A stretch of 64,000 bases of DNA, from contig NZ_JARHUJ010000007.1 in assembly GCF_029223285.1 (NCBI RefSeq), positions 248,001 through 312,000 of the forward strand. The letters are read 5' to 3'. The notes beneath the pieces are model-generated. The model did not search any database. It saw nothing but the letters and a program-made list of their open reading frames with translations, and was not told where the DNA came from. The DNA is from Paraflavitalea sp. CAU 1676. Lineage in GTDB: Bacteria; Bacteroidota; Bacteroidia; Chitinophagales; Chitinophagaceae. This document shows, piece after piece, positions 25,547 through 34,303 of the stretch (position 1 is the first letter of the stretch; each line of letters begins with the position of its first letter). The translations under genes were made by a program, and so were the position numbers.

Positions 25547-26437
25547 TTATTGTAATACTGACTGTATTTTGAGGAGGTCGAGGGTTTCCCGGATCCCGTT
25601 CACCAACGCTTTCTCATGGTCGCAGAACGTCTGATCATAAAGCCTCGTACCCTTTTGGTATTTGTACAGATCAATCAACACAAGCTGTACCGCGGAAGCA
25701 GGTAATTTGGGGTCATAGAAATTCGGATTGACGCGCACCAGGGTTCTTTTGTTGAAGCCTATCACGGACTCCTTTTTCTGTTCGGGTGTCAGCGCTGCAA
25801 GTTCCTTTTGCAGCTTTGTAAGCTGGTCCGCCCTTTCCCATTCTTTTGCCTCGGCAATGTCCAACTTCAACTTATGCTCACGCGTGATCGGGATGAACAA
25901 CGGTTCTTTGCGTTTGGTGATCACCACAAACTTGCCATAGATGGGAAACCCCTGCACATAACCATCAATCTCCGGCTCATCGAAAACAGCCTCCGGATCA
26001 ACGCCCGTATTATTGATCAACCGGCCGATATGATTGAAGTGAACATTCAGCGAAGGGCCTTCCTGGTCCGTTTTGACCGGCCCGTTGCTGCTCACCCGGC
26101 TATACTCGAGAAAAATGGCGCCCGACTCTCCGGCAATTACTTTTTTACCTTCGCAGCCATATTCACAGAGCATGGCGTATAGCCCTACAGAATAGCCTTT
26201 GGGCGGATATAGCATAGGGGTTTGATGAATAGCCTCCATCACCTTGGCCATATTGGCCCGCATATCCAATTGAAGCTGTTTAGGGAAACCCCAAAAACCA
26301 GCCTTATTGAAGTTGATGTTTTGCGTGGGCGCTGGCCGCCAGTCCCCCTTTTCTGTAGCCAGCTCATGCTGCCTGGCCATCACCCCCTGGGCACTCAACA
26401 GGGAACCAACAGTCAAAAGAAAAAGCAATGGTTTCAT
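25547..26437 (-). CDS. Secreted protein of unknown function, short paralogue
   Basis: 296 residues from the ATG at 26437. MKPLLFLLTVGSLLSAQGVM precedes ARQ, a signal peptide. It aligns with the downstream gene over nearly its whole length: WRPAPTQNINFNKAGFWGFP, LDMRANMAKVMEAIHQTPML YPPKGYSVGL, LCEYGCEGKKVIAGESGAIF, EGPSLNVHFNHIGRL, IYGKFVVITKRKEPLFIPIT, NPNFYDPKLPASAVQLVLID LYKY. Two cysteines in the LCEYGC motif are shared and may form a disulfide. Family and function unknown; the pair arose by tandem duplication. It has its own terminator at 25488-25517. Confidence 0.75.
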   Translation of the reverse strand: MKPLLFLLTVGSLLSAQGVMARQHELATEKGDWRPAPTQNINFNKAGFWGFPKQLQLDMRANMAKVMEAIHQTPMLYPPKGYSVGLYAMLCEYGCEGKKVIAGESGAIFLEYSRVSSNGPVKTDQEGPSLNVHFNHIGRLINNTGVDPEAVFDEPEIDGYVQGFPIYGKFVVITKRKEPLFIPITREHKLKLDIAEAKEWERADQLTKLQKELAALTPEQKKESVIGFNKRTLVRVNPNFYDPKLPASAVQLVLIDLYKYQKGTRLYDQTFCDHEKALVNGIRETLDLLKIQSVLQ

Positions 26438-26831
26438 CGTAAACGGATTAGCCCTCAATATTAAGCAGGAAGAAGGGGTACTGCCGTTGCTTTATCACGA
26501 ATACGCCAAAATATCGCTTGAACCGACAAAATACCGACATAACAAGAATCTCCACATCAATCAATTGACATCGACTACAAAACGGAGTAACAACGACACG
26601 AAGCCGGTCGAAAGAACTACCAATCACCTCTAAAGGAGTAGAAATGCCAATGCGGCAAACCATTCATCGCAATATTTACACGTGTAGGTTGCCAAAACCG
26701 CACTTAACCCGGAAATAGTTTGATGCCGCCACAATGGTTTGCACTTTTGTTGCCGAAAGGATCAATGCCGGTCATGCAGCAACATCCCTCCTGCATATAC
26801 CAGGTGATGGCAACGATCCATTTTTAAAACC
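26438..26831. other. Intergenic stretch between divergent genes, with one promoter candidate
   Basis: 394 bases. Apart from the plus-strand promoter candidate at 26719-26749 I see nothing that forms a gene or structured RNA. Two TATTTTG motifs 22 bases apart on the minus strand near 26505-26535 might belong to the promoter of the secreted paralogue. Confidence 0.5.
26719..26749 (+). promoter_or_regulatory. Candidate promoter of the methyltransferase gene
   Basis: TTTG (26719-26722), 19 bases, then CACTTTTG (26742-26749): consensus spacing with one mismatch (C for T) in the -7 box. It would give a leader of about 75 bases before the ATG at 26832. Confidence 0.5.
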
Positions 26832-27725
26832 ATGAAAAGCATTTTAGCTATGCAAACAGCCACTATTCCGTTTACCTTGTCTGCCGACCTTATCGAAAAA
26901 GGCCCTTTGAAAAAAGATTACGCATTCCTGAACGAATTATTTATCAGCGAGTATGAGCAGGATCCGCAGGCCGTGCTCAGGCAGTTTGAAAACATCCGGC
27001 AACAGGGAGGTGTATTCACTTCGCCAGCTTCCATTTCCGGTTTCTGTTACCTGCAGCCTTATGGATATGCAGGCGACTTTCAACTGATCGACCGGCTCTA
27101 CACCAACTACCGCGGCGCGGGAACTGCTGTTCAACGGTGGGACGATTTTGCGCAGTCGCAACCGGCCGCCGAAGCCGTACGCAACCGTAAAGCTTATTTC
27201 ATCGATCTGCTGCAAAGCAAACAGCTATCGCGTGTGTTGAATATCGCCAGTGGCCCCTGCCGGGATATCAAAGAGTATTATGATGCGCAGCCCGCATCGG
27301 ACACCCTCATCGACTGTGTAGAACAGGATGGCCGCGCTATTCAATATGCCCAACACCTCATCAACCACGATGAGCGGGTACGATTCATTCAGCAAAACAT
27401 ACTCACGTACAGGTCTACCCAGCAATACCAGTTGGTATGGAGCGCCGGCTTGTTCGATTACTTTACCGATGCCGTATTCGTGCGCGTGCTGCGCAAATTG
27501 CTTACCTGGGTAGAACCCGGCGGCGAACTCGTGATCGGTAATTTCGTAGAGGGCAACCCCAACAAGGCCTTTATGGAAGTAGGCATGAACTGGTTCCTGC
27601 ACCACCGCAGTCCGGAGCACCTCATCGACCTGGCCCGCGAAGCAGGCGCCACCGATTGGGCTGCCCGCGTAAAGAAAGAACCCGCAGGCATCAACCTGTT
27701 CCTGCACCTGCAGAAACCTGCTTAA
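26832..27725 (+). CDS. Class I SAM-dependent methyltransferase
   Basis: 297 residues, no signal peptide. Residues about 130-235 form the Rossmann methyltransferase core: motif I region VLNIASGPCRDIKEYY, an acidic end of strand 2 in IDCVEQDGRAIQYA, then FIQQNIL, and VWSAGLFDYFTDAVFVRVLR with LVIGNFVEGN. The N-terminal 120 residues hold YLQPYGYAGDFQLIDRLY, a motif I associate with the family that includes PhcB-type fatty-acid carboxyl methyltransferases (Ralstonia 3-OH-PAME signal synthesis); that link is from memory and weak. Two Met codons (M1, M7) are possible starts. A bidirectional terminator follows. Confidence 0.8.
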   Translation: MKSILAMQTATIPFTLSADLIEKGPLKKDYAFLNELFISEYEQDPQAVLRQFENIRQQGGVFTSPASISGFCYLQPYGYAGDFQLIDRLYTNYRGAGTAVQRWDDFAQSQPAAEAVRNRKAYFIDLLQSKQLSRVLNIASGPCRDIKEYYDAQPASDTLIDCVEQDGRAIQYAQHLINHDERVRFIQQNILTYRSTQQYQLVWSAGLFDYFTDAVFVRVLRKLLTWVEPGGELVIGNFVEGNPNKAFMEVGMNWFLHHRSPEHLIDLAREAGATDWAARVKKEPAGINLFLHLQKPA

Positions 27726-27740
27726 TAGATTCACTATAAA

Positions 27741-27778
27741 AAATGGGGCGTCTCATCTATTTGAGACGCCTCGTTTTT
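27741..27778. terminator. Bidirectional intrinsic terminator
   Basis: Arms GGCGTCTCA (27747-27755) and TGAGACGCC (27762-27770) with a six-base loop; T-runs follow on both strands. It serves the methyltransferase gene (plus) and the YiaA-like gene (minus). Confidence 0.92.
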
Positions 27779-27793
27779 GTATGCGAAAACATA

Positions 27794-28240
27794 TTATGCT
27801 TGCTTATCGCCGGGCATACCACCAGTAGGACGTTCGTCTGGCTTGGCCGCTTTCATATCGCGCGTATTCTTTTGCACCGCAATAGCACCAAATATGGCGA
27901 GCGTATACGACATCGCATAGAAGCCTTTTTCACTTTTGTTAAGTTCCGCATTCCACAACCCAATCGTGAGCAGCAGGATCGATAACAAGGTAGTGAACCA
28001 GGCTATACCATAGTACAGGTTGGTAACTGGTATACCTTCAAGTTGGTCGCGCACGGATTTTTGAACCGAAATGGCCGAGAACAGGCCAAACATCAGTACT
28101 GTGAAGTAATATCCTTTTTCATTCAGCGCCATCTGGGCATTCCATAAGCCTACATTGAAAGCGATCATACCAGCCAGCAGGGCTATCCACGAAGCGGCAA
28201 TAAAGGCGGCAGAAGGAGCAAGGGTTTGCTTGGGTTCCAT
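27794..28240 (-). CDS. YiaA/YiaB-type inner-membrane protein
   Basis: 148 residues. Two copies of the two-helix YiaAB domain: AFIAASWIALLAGMIAFNVG LWNAQMALNEKGYYFTVLMF and YYGIAWFTTLLSILLLTIGL WNAELNKSEKGFYAMSYTLA, each with the GLWNA...EKGFY signature, then a charged tail rich in Lys/Pro/Gly. Four transmembrane helices in total. Function of the family is unknown. A perfect palindrome, TTTGAC-N4-GTCAAA, stands 45-65 bases upstream of its ATG, and a Crp/Fnr regulator gene lies just beyond on the same strand, so it is probably that regulator's target. Confidence 0.9.
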   Translation of the reverse strand: MEPKQTLAPSAAFIAASWIALLAGMIAFNVGLWNAQMALNEKGYYFTVLMFGLFSAISVQKSVRDQLEGIPVTNLYYGIAWFTTLLSILLLTIGLWNAELNKSEKGFYAMSYTLAIFGAIAVQKNTRDMKAAKPDERPTGGMPGDKQA

Positions 28241-28285
28241 ATGTTTGTTTTAGGTTCCCAAAACTAACACGGACAAATGGGGCTT

Positions 28286-28305
28286 TATTTGACAACAGTC
28301 AAATA
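28286..28305. promoter_or_regulatory. Perfect Crp/Fnr-type palindrome TATTTGAC-AACA-GTCAAATA
   Basis: Arms 28286-28293 and 28298-28305 are exact inverted copies around four bases. The core TTGAC-N4-GTCAA has the spacing and shape of FNR/FixK-class sites (TTGAT-N4-ATCAA). It sits upstream of the yiaA-like gene and downstream of the Crp/Fnr gene, whose recognition helix contains the ETLSR pattern. Confidence 0.65.
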
Positions 28306-28393
28306 GCGATCAAGGAAATGTTAAAGGCCCGAGGCCATGATTTACAACTCACTATGCACAGGTTACAGGTCAACGCTATTATCCGCACCTGCC

Positions 28394-28957
28394 CTACAGC
28401 TTACTGCGTATCCGGCTCAGTGTTTCCTGCGATATACCAAGATAGGCAGCAATATAACCAAGTGGCACCCGGTCGAGCAGGTGAGGCGATTGCTCCATCA
28501 GTTGCAGGTAACGTTCAGAAGCTGTGCGGAACTGGGCGTTGACAAATCGCTCTTCCAGCCGGATATAATACTTCTCGTAAGCAATGCGCACCAGCCGCTC
28601 GATATCATGATGATCATTAAACAGGGCGGTTAGCCGCTCCTTCGTGATCGCCCACAATACACAGCCTTCCATCAACTGAATATTTTCCACAGCAGGCACT
28701 TCAGTGATAAAACTGTGAAAAGAGGTCACAAAGTCGTTCTCAAAGCCAAACCAGTGGGTGATCTCCTTGTCGTCGAGGTTATAATACCCCCGCAGACATC
28801 CCTGCTCCAAAAAATACAGGTGCCGGCAAACCCTTCCCTGGCTGATGAGGTATTCGTTTTTGGGCAATACATGCTTGGTAAAGCATTCAGCCAACGCTTC
28901 CCGGGCTTCATCGGTGAGGTGGTAAAAATTCTTCAGGTGGCGAAACAATTGGTCCAT
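28394..28957 (-). CDS. Crp/Fnr-family transcriptional regulator
   Basis: 187 residues, slightly short for the family. Residues about 10-120 are a cyclic-nucleotide-binding-like beta-roll (KNEYLISQGRVCRHLYFLEQ GCLRGYY), lacking the conserved cAMP-contacting Arg/Ser pair and lacking an FNR-type cysteine cluster, so the effector is unknown. Residues 150-187 are the helix-turn-helix (VPLGYIAAYLGISQETLSRI RSKL). The recognition helix keeps the E-x-x-S-R pattern with which FNR reads TTGA half-sites, in keeping with the palindrome at 28286-28305 immediately downstream of this gene. The yiaA-like gene follows 153 bases downstream. Confidence 0.92.
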   Translation of the reverse strand: MDQLFRHLKNFYHLTDEAREALAECFTKHVLPKNEYLISQGRVCRHLYFLEQGCLRGYYNLDDKEITHWFGFENDFVTSFHSFITEVPAVENIQLMEGCVLWAITKERLTALFNDHHDIERLVRIAYEKYYIRLEERFVNAQFRTASERYLQLMEQSPHLLDRVPLGYIAAYLGISQETLSRIRSKL

Positions 28958-29141
28958 ACAGTCACGGGGTTACACATTAAAAATAGTGCAATAGCTGGCA
29001 AATCCGGGTAAGAATACGTAAATTAATGGTGTCTGACAAGAACTCCCGGAAAAGGGGGTACATTCATAGTAGTAAACTTCACTATCTATCTTCAACTTCC
29101 TATCGAACTACCTGTTGTCCGCGTAATCACTAAAACGATAC

Positions 29142-32100
29142 ATGACTGCGATGCAAACCCGTCTACGCAGCATATACCGGTTGCAGGCCCTGCTCGCCCT
29201 GTTGCTGCTCGCAGCACAACAAGGCGACTCACAACTGTATTCTCCCACACGTAGCAATAGTACCCGGGCGGCAGCAGTGCCCACCCTCAGCAATAGCACC
29301 AACTGTCCCGGCAGTATACTAACGGTCAACAGCAGCATCGCCATCCAAAAGATAGAATGGCAAAAGAACAATGCCCCCCTGCAAACGGTCAATGCCACCT
29401 GGACTGGCATCACCGTGGCCGGTAATAATGGATCGGGCAGTGGACTGAAACAGTTCGACAGCGCCCTGGCCATGATCATGGATGGAACAGGTAACATATA
29501 TGTGAGCGATTACAACAACCACCGCGTGCTTAAATTCCCGCCGGGTTCTGATCAACTGACGGATGGTGTGATCGTGGCGGGGGGCAATGGACAGGGCGAT
29601 CTCCTGAACCAATTGAATAAACCCGCCGGCCTCTTCCTCGATGCAACCGGCAACCTGTTTGTCGCCGACATGAACAATCACCGGGTGCTTAAATTCAGTC
29701 CGCCCTTAAGCCAGGCCTCGGTAGGTGTAGTGGTAGCCGGCGGCAACGGACTGGGACAGGCACTCACCCAACTGAACTCTCCCGTAGGATTGTATATCGA
29801 CAATGCGCAACGACTGTATGTGGCCGATCGCGACAACCACCGCGTACTGCGGTATCCGAACGGGTCCACTTCCCTCACGGCAGGCGTACAAGTAGCCGGT
29901 GGCATTGGTGACGGCCCGGCATTAACGCAACTGGATCAGCCGGTCTCCATACTAATGGATGCCGCTGGCGATCTGTTGATCTCCGAATACGCCAACCACC
30001 GTGTTACCAAATGGACACCGGGCGCCTCCCCCTTAACTGGTACCGTGGTAGCCGGCAACAACGGCCCGGGCAATGCACTCAATCAACTTCGCTCACCAGC
30101 CGGTATCATCTTCGATGCCGATGGGCAGTTGCTCATCGCCGATGCCAACAACGATCGCATCGTACGCTGGAAGATCGGCGACGCGGCGGGCGTGGAAGTG
30201 ATCAATAACGGCGAAGGCGCCGGCCCGGATCAACTGAACCTGCCCTTGGCCATACAGCAAGATGCGGAAGGACATTTCTTTGTGCTGGATGTGCTTAACA
30301 ACCGGGTACAAAAGTTCTTCCCCACGATCGTGAAGACCCTTACGGCTGCCGGTGAAGGCGATTACAGCGCTGTGGTCACCACGGTCGATGGATTGCTCGC
30401 CAGCACAGGTGTTGTAATGATAGATCCTAACCTCACCCCTGCTGTGACTGTTGCACCTGCAGACGCCGCCGTTTGCCAGGGTAAGATCACCACTTTCACG
30501 GCGGCACCTGATCATGGCGGCAACACGCCCATCTATCAATGGAAACTGAATGGCCTCAATGCAGGTGCAGGCACCAATACATTCATACCCGCCGTACTCG
30601 CCAATGGCGATATCGTTTCCTGTATCATGACAGCTTCTGCAGATGCGGGCTGCCTGGCACAACCATCCGCTACCAGTAATAATGTGGTGATGATCGTTAA
30701 CCTGCCACCAGTCATGCAGCCCATCACAGGCACTACTACGCTATGCAGCCAGACTACCTCGCAACTAAGCAATACCACCCTCAACAATAGTGCGGCCTGG
30801 AAAAGTCTCTCACCAGCCATCGCAACAGTCAATAACAGCGGTCTCGTAACCGGCGTATCAGCAGGCACGGCAGTGATCCGGTATATCGCCACATCGGCCA
30901 ATGGCTGTGTGGATAGTGTAGAAACGACTGTAACGATAGATCCCCTCGTAACGCCGATCTTATCCATCGCACCCGTAAACACGGTGATCTGTGCAGGCAC
31001 CCCCTTCCAACTTACTGCCAGCAGTCGCTTTGCCGGTACAGCGCCCACCTATCAATGGATGTTGAACGGCACACCAACCGCCATTACCGGAGCCAACTTC
31101 AGCAGCTCTACGCTGCAGGATGGCGATGCAGTGACCTGCGTATTGACACCCTCGGCAGATGCCGGCTGCCTCGCCAGCCCTACCGTTACCAGTCTACCCT
31201 TTGTGATGACCGTATACCCGCGCCCTGTGATGCAACCTATCACGGGCAACCAGGGTATTTGCCCGGGTACTACCCTTCAGCTGGCCACTGCTACCGTGAG
31301 CAGTACGGCGATCTGGAAAAGCCTGCAACCAGCCATTGCCGATGTATCGGCATCGGGATTGGTAACGGGCCTAACGACCGGCTCCACGATCATCCGGTAC
31401 ATCGCCGGCACGGCAAATGGCTGTGAGGACAGTACAGAAATTACGATCACCGTCAGCAACGTAGTACATCCTTCTATCACGGTAAGTCCGTCGGCAACGG
31501 CCATCTGCCCGGGCAGTGAAGTAAGCTTTACCGCCAACAGCGCAATGGCAGGCATCACACCCAACTACCAGTGGTTGCTGAATGGCTTACCAGCCGGCAC
31601 TACGGGCACGGTGTATAAAACCACCACCCTCAACCCCGGCGACGAAGTAAGCTGTATACTCACGCCATCTGCGGATGCAGGCTGTGTAGTCAGTTCCAGG
31701 ATCACCAGCCCACCCATCGCCGTTACGGTGCATCCATTACCCGCTATGGTGGCCACTACCGGCAACCTGAGCATCTGCCCCGGCGCTACCACGCAACTAA
31801 CCAACGCTACAGCCAACGCCACCGGCCAGTGGAAGAGCTTGCAGCCGGCCATCGCAACGATAGCTCCCGGCGGCCTCGTTACGGGGGTGTCTACCGGTGC
31901 TGCCACCATCCGGTACATTGCCACCTCGGCGGCGGGCTGCCAGGATAGTATAGATATCGTGCTCACCGTGAACGCCCAGGTGCAACCAACGATCACAGTT
32001 ACACCATCAGCCTCCGCGATCTGCCCCGGTGGCACCGTCAGCTTTACTGCCAGCAGCACATTAGCCGGCAATACGCCTGCCTACCAATGGCTATTGAACA

Positions 32101-34298
32101 ATGCAGGTACCGGCATCACCGGCACCGCTTTTTCACCCGCAACATTGAAACCGGGTGATGCAGTAAGTGCAATACTGACGCCTTCTGCCGATGCAGGGTG
32201 TATAACGAGCGCCACCGTCACCAGTGCTCCCGTATCCGTCACGTTCAATCCCAGCCCCACCATGGCCCTCACCACCGGCAACTTAGGCATCTGCCCCGGC
32301 GCCACGACGCAGCTGACCAATGCCACCGCCAACGCCACGGGCCAATGGAAGAGCCTGCAACCAGCCATCGCCACAATTTCATCCAGTGGTCTCGCTACGG
32401 GAGTAGCTACGGGTGCCGCTACCATCAGGTATATAGCCACCTCAGCCGCCGGTTGCCAGGACAGCATCGATATTACGCTTACCATTAGTGCCCAGGTGCA
32501 TCCCACCATCACGGTCAACCCATCAGCAACCGCCATCTGCCCCGGTAGCCCCATCAGCTTTACAGCCGTGAGCACACTGGCAGGCAATACGCCCGCCTAT
32601 CAATGGTTACTGAACAATACAGCTACCGGCATCAGCGGCGCCAGCTATACACCCTCAACATTGAAACCGGGTGATGCCGTAAGTGCTGTACTGACTCCGT
32701 CTGCCGACGCAGGATGCATAGCAACCACCACAGTAACCAGTGCACCTGTTTCTGTTACCATCCATCCAACCCCCACCATGGCGCCCATTACCGGCAACCT
32801 GGCCATATGCCCCGGCGCTACCACCCAGCTGTCCAATGCAACCGCCAATGCCACCGGCCAATGGAAAAGCCTGCAGCCCGCCATTGCTTCCATATCAACA
32901 GCCGGCCTCGTCACCGGCCTGGGTACCGGCACAGCAACCATTCGCTATATCGCTACATCGGGGGCAGGATGCCAGGACAGCATTGACATCAATGTTACCG
33001 TGAATGCGTCGATCACCCCTACGGTTACCGTCAACCCCTCCGCTACCATGATCTGTAAAGGGGCGGTGGTAAACTTTACGGTCAACAGTCAGGGCGCTGG
33101 CACCAACCCTGCCTACTCCTGGTTATTGAATGGGAAGGCAACCGGAGTAACCGCCAATACCTATAGCAGCATTTCGCTGCAACACGGCGATGCAATAAGC
33201 TGCGTCATCACCCCGGGTGCCGATGCCGGTTGTGTTACCAGCACCTCCGTAACCAGTGCGCCGGTGGCCATCACGGTCAACAACCCGCCGGTGATGCTGT
33301 CAACGACCGGCATGCTGTCGGTCTGTAAAGGCAGCACTACCCAGCTGGCCAACGCTACCCCCAATGTAAAGGGCACCTGGAAGAGCCTGCAACCTGCTAT
33401 CGCCACGGTGAACAGCAGTGGCCTCGTTACCGGGCAAAGTGCCGGCACCGCGGTTATCCGGTACACCGGCACCACACCCGGCGGCTGTGCAGACAGTACA
33501 GATGTGCAACTCACGGTGCGCCCCGCCGTTACCCCTGCCATCACCATCCGCAGCGACCACAACGATACCTGCACAGGCACACTCATCGCTTTCGAAGCCA
33601 TGGGTACAGAAGGTGGTTCGCAACCCACTTACCAGTGGCAGGTGAACAGTCAGCCTACCGGCAGCGGTACCACGTTTAGCACCAGTCAGCTTCATCAGGG
33701 CGATGTGGTAACCTGCGTACTCGCCAGCAATGCCGCCTGCGCCGTTCCGGCCACCGCTACCTCCAACATCATTACCATGACGATCTATTCGTTGCCCGAA
33801 GTGAATGCGGGATCCGACAAGACCATCCTGAAAGGCGAAACAGTATTACTGGAAGGAAGATTAAGCAGCGATGTAACAGCTATTCAATGGCTGCCGCCAA
33901 CCGGTTTGCAAAATACCAACTCAGCCACACCAGTAGCTAGTCCTGCTACCACCACCACTTACCAGTTGGAAGCCACCACCGGTCATGGCTGTAAGGCGAC
34001 AGACGCCGTAACCGTGTCGGTGATCACGGGCATCAGGATCCCCAATGCCTTTTCTCCCAACGGCGATGGCATCCACGACACCTGGGAGCTTACTGATCTG
34101 CAAAGCTTCACCTCGGCAGACATACAGGTATTCAACCGCAACGGCCAGGCTGTATACCACGCCAAGGGATTTCAACCGGGCCGCGGCTGGAATGGATCGT
34201 ACAATGGTTATGTACTGCCTGCCGGCACCTACTATTATGTAATCGACTTAAAGAATGGGAAGCCTAAACTGTCTGGTTCAGTCACCCTCTTAAAATAG
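29142..34298 (+). CDS. Giant NHL-propeller / Ig-like repeat surface protein with T9SS type B (CHU_C) domain
   Basis: 1718 residues with signal peptide (MQTRLRSIYRLQALLALLLL AA). Residues about 80-395 hold six NHL blades, each with a core such as NIYVSDYNNHRVLKF, NLFVADMNNHRVLKF or RLYVADRDNHRVLRY, enough for a closed six-bladed propeller. Then alternate about seven PKD/Ig-like units (for example ICPGSEVSFTANSAMAG with PSADAGC) and six Big_2-like units (CPGATTQLTNATANATGQWK SLQPAIATI). Three of these pairs are almost identical in DNA with a 516-base period. A last Ig-like unit leads to the C-terminal gliding-motility/CHU_C domain (IPNAFSPNGDGIHDTWEL to LSGSVTLLK), a type IX secretion signal. 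Cell-surface adhesin or sensor role inferred. The PorP/SprF gene follows five bases downstream. Confidence 0.9.
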   Translation: MTAMQTRLRSIYRLQALLALLLLAAQQGDSQLYSPTRSNSTRAAAVPTLSNSTNCPGSILTVNSSIAIQKIEWQKNNAPLQTVNATWTGITVAGNNGSGSGLKQFDSALAMIMDGTGNIYVSDYNNHRVLKFPPGSDQLTDGVIVAGGNGQGDLLNQLNKPAGLFLDATGNLFVADMNNHRVLKFSPPLSQASVGVVVAGGNGLGQALTQLNSPVGLYIDNAQRLYVADRDNHRVLRYPNGSTSLTAGVQVAGGIGDGPALTQLDQPVSILMDAAGDLLISEYANHRVTKWTPGASPLTGTVVAGNNGPGNALNQLRSPAGIIFDADGQLLIADANNDRIVRWKIGDAAGVEVINNGEGAGPDQLNLPLAIQQDAEGHFFVLDVLNNRVQKFFPTIVKTLTAAGEGDYSAVVTTVDGLLASTGVVMIDPNLTPAVTVAPADAAVCQGKITTFTAAPDHGGNTPIYQWKLNGLNAGAGTNTFIPAVLANGDIVSCIMTASADAGCLAQPSATSNNVVMIVNLPPVMQPITGTTTLCSQTTSQLSNTTLNNSAAWKSLSPAIATVNNSGLVTGVSAGTAVIRYIATSANGCVDSVETTVTIDPLVTPILSIAPVNTVICAGTPFQLTASSRFAGTAPTYQWMLNGTPTAITGANFSSSTLQDGDAVTCVLTPSADAGCLASPTVTSLPFVMTVYPRPVMQPITGNQGICPGTTLQLATATVSSTAIWKSLQPAIADVSASGLVTGLTTGSTIIRYIAGTANGCEDSTEITITVSNVVHPSITVSPSATAICPGSEVSFTANSAMAGITPNYQWLLNGLPAGTTGTVYKTTTLNPGDEVSCILTPSADAGCVVSSRITSPPIAVTVHPLPAMVATTGNLSICPGATTQLTNATANATGQWKSLQPAIATIAPGGLVTGVSTGAATIRYIATSAAGCQDSIDIVLTVNAQVQPTITVTPSASAICPGGTVSFTASSTLAGNTPAYQWLLNNAGTGITGTAFSPATLKPGDAVSAILTPSADAGCITSATVTSAPVSVTFNPSPTMALTTGNLGICPGATTQLTNATANATGQWKSLQPAIATISSSGLATGVATGAATIRYIATSAAGCQDSIDITLTISAQVHPTITVNPSATAICPGSPISFTAVSTLAGNTPAYQWLLNNTATGISGASYTPSTLKPGDAVSAVLTPSADAGCIATTTVTSAPVSVTIHPTPTMAPITGNLAICPGATTQLSNATANATGQWKSLQPAIASISTAGLVTGLGTGTATIRYIATSGAGCQDSIDINVTVNASITPTVTVNPSATMICKGAVVNFTVNSQGAGTNPAYSWLLNGKATGVTANTYSSISLQHGDAISCVITPGADAGCVTSTSVTSAPVAITVNNPPVMLSTTGMLSVCKGSTTQLANATPNVKGTWKSLQPAIATVNSSGLVTGQSAGTAVIRYTGTTPGGCADSTDVQLTVRPAVTPAITIRSDHNDTCTGTLIAFEAMGTEGGSQPTYQWQVNSQPTGSGTTFSTSQLHQGDVVTCVLASNAACAVPATATSNIITMTIYSLPEVNAGSDKTILKGETVLLEGRLSSDVTAIQWLPPTGLQNTNSATPVASPATTTTYQLEATTGHGCKATDAVTVSVITGIRIPNAFSPNGDGIHDTWELTDLQSFTSADIQVFNRNGQAVYHAKGFQPGRGWNGSYNGYVLPAGTYYYVIDLKNGKPKLSGSVTLLK
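31767..33310 (+). repeat. Near-identical 516-base tandem repeats inside the surface-protein gene
   Basis: Equivalent points (the codons for IxICPGATTQL) fall at about 31771, 32287 and 32803, that is 172 codons apart. The three copies encode near-identical protein with mostly synonymous differences. Confidence 0.8.
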
Positions 34299-34303
34299 TC
34301 AAC

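Noticed and set aside
31767-33310. Regular repeats considered as CRISPR or minisatellite
   Set aside because: The period is 516 bases, in frame, with synonymous differences, so these are protein domain repeats.
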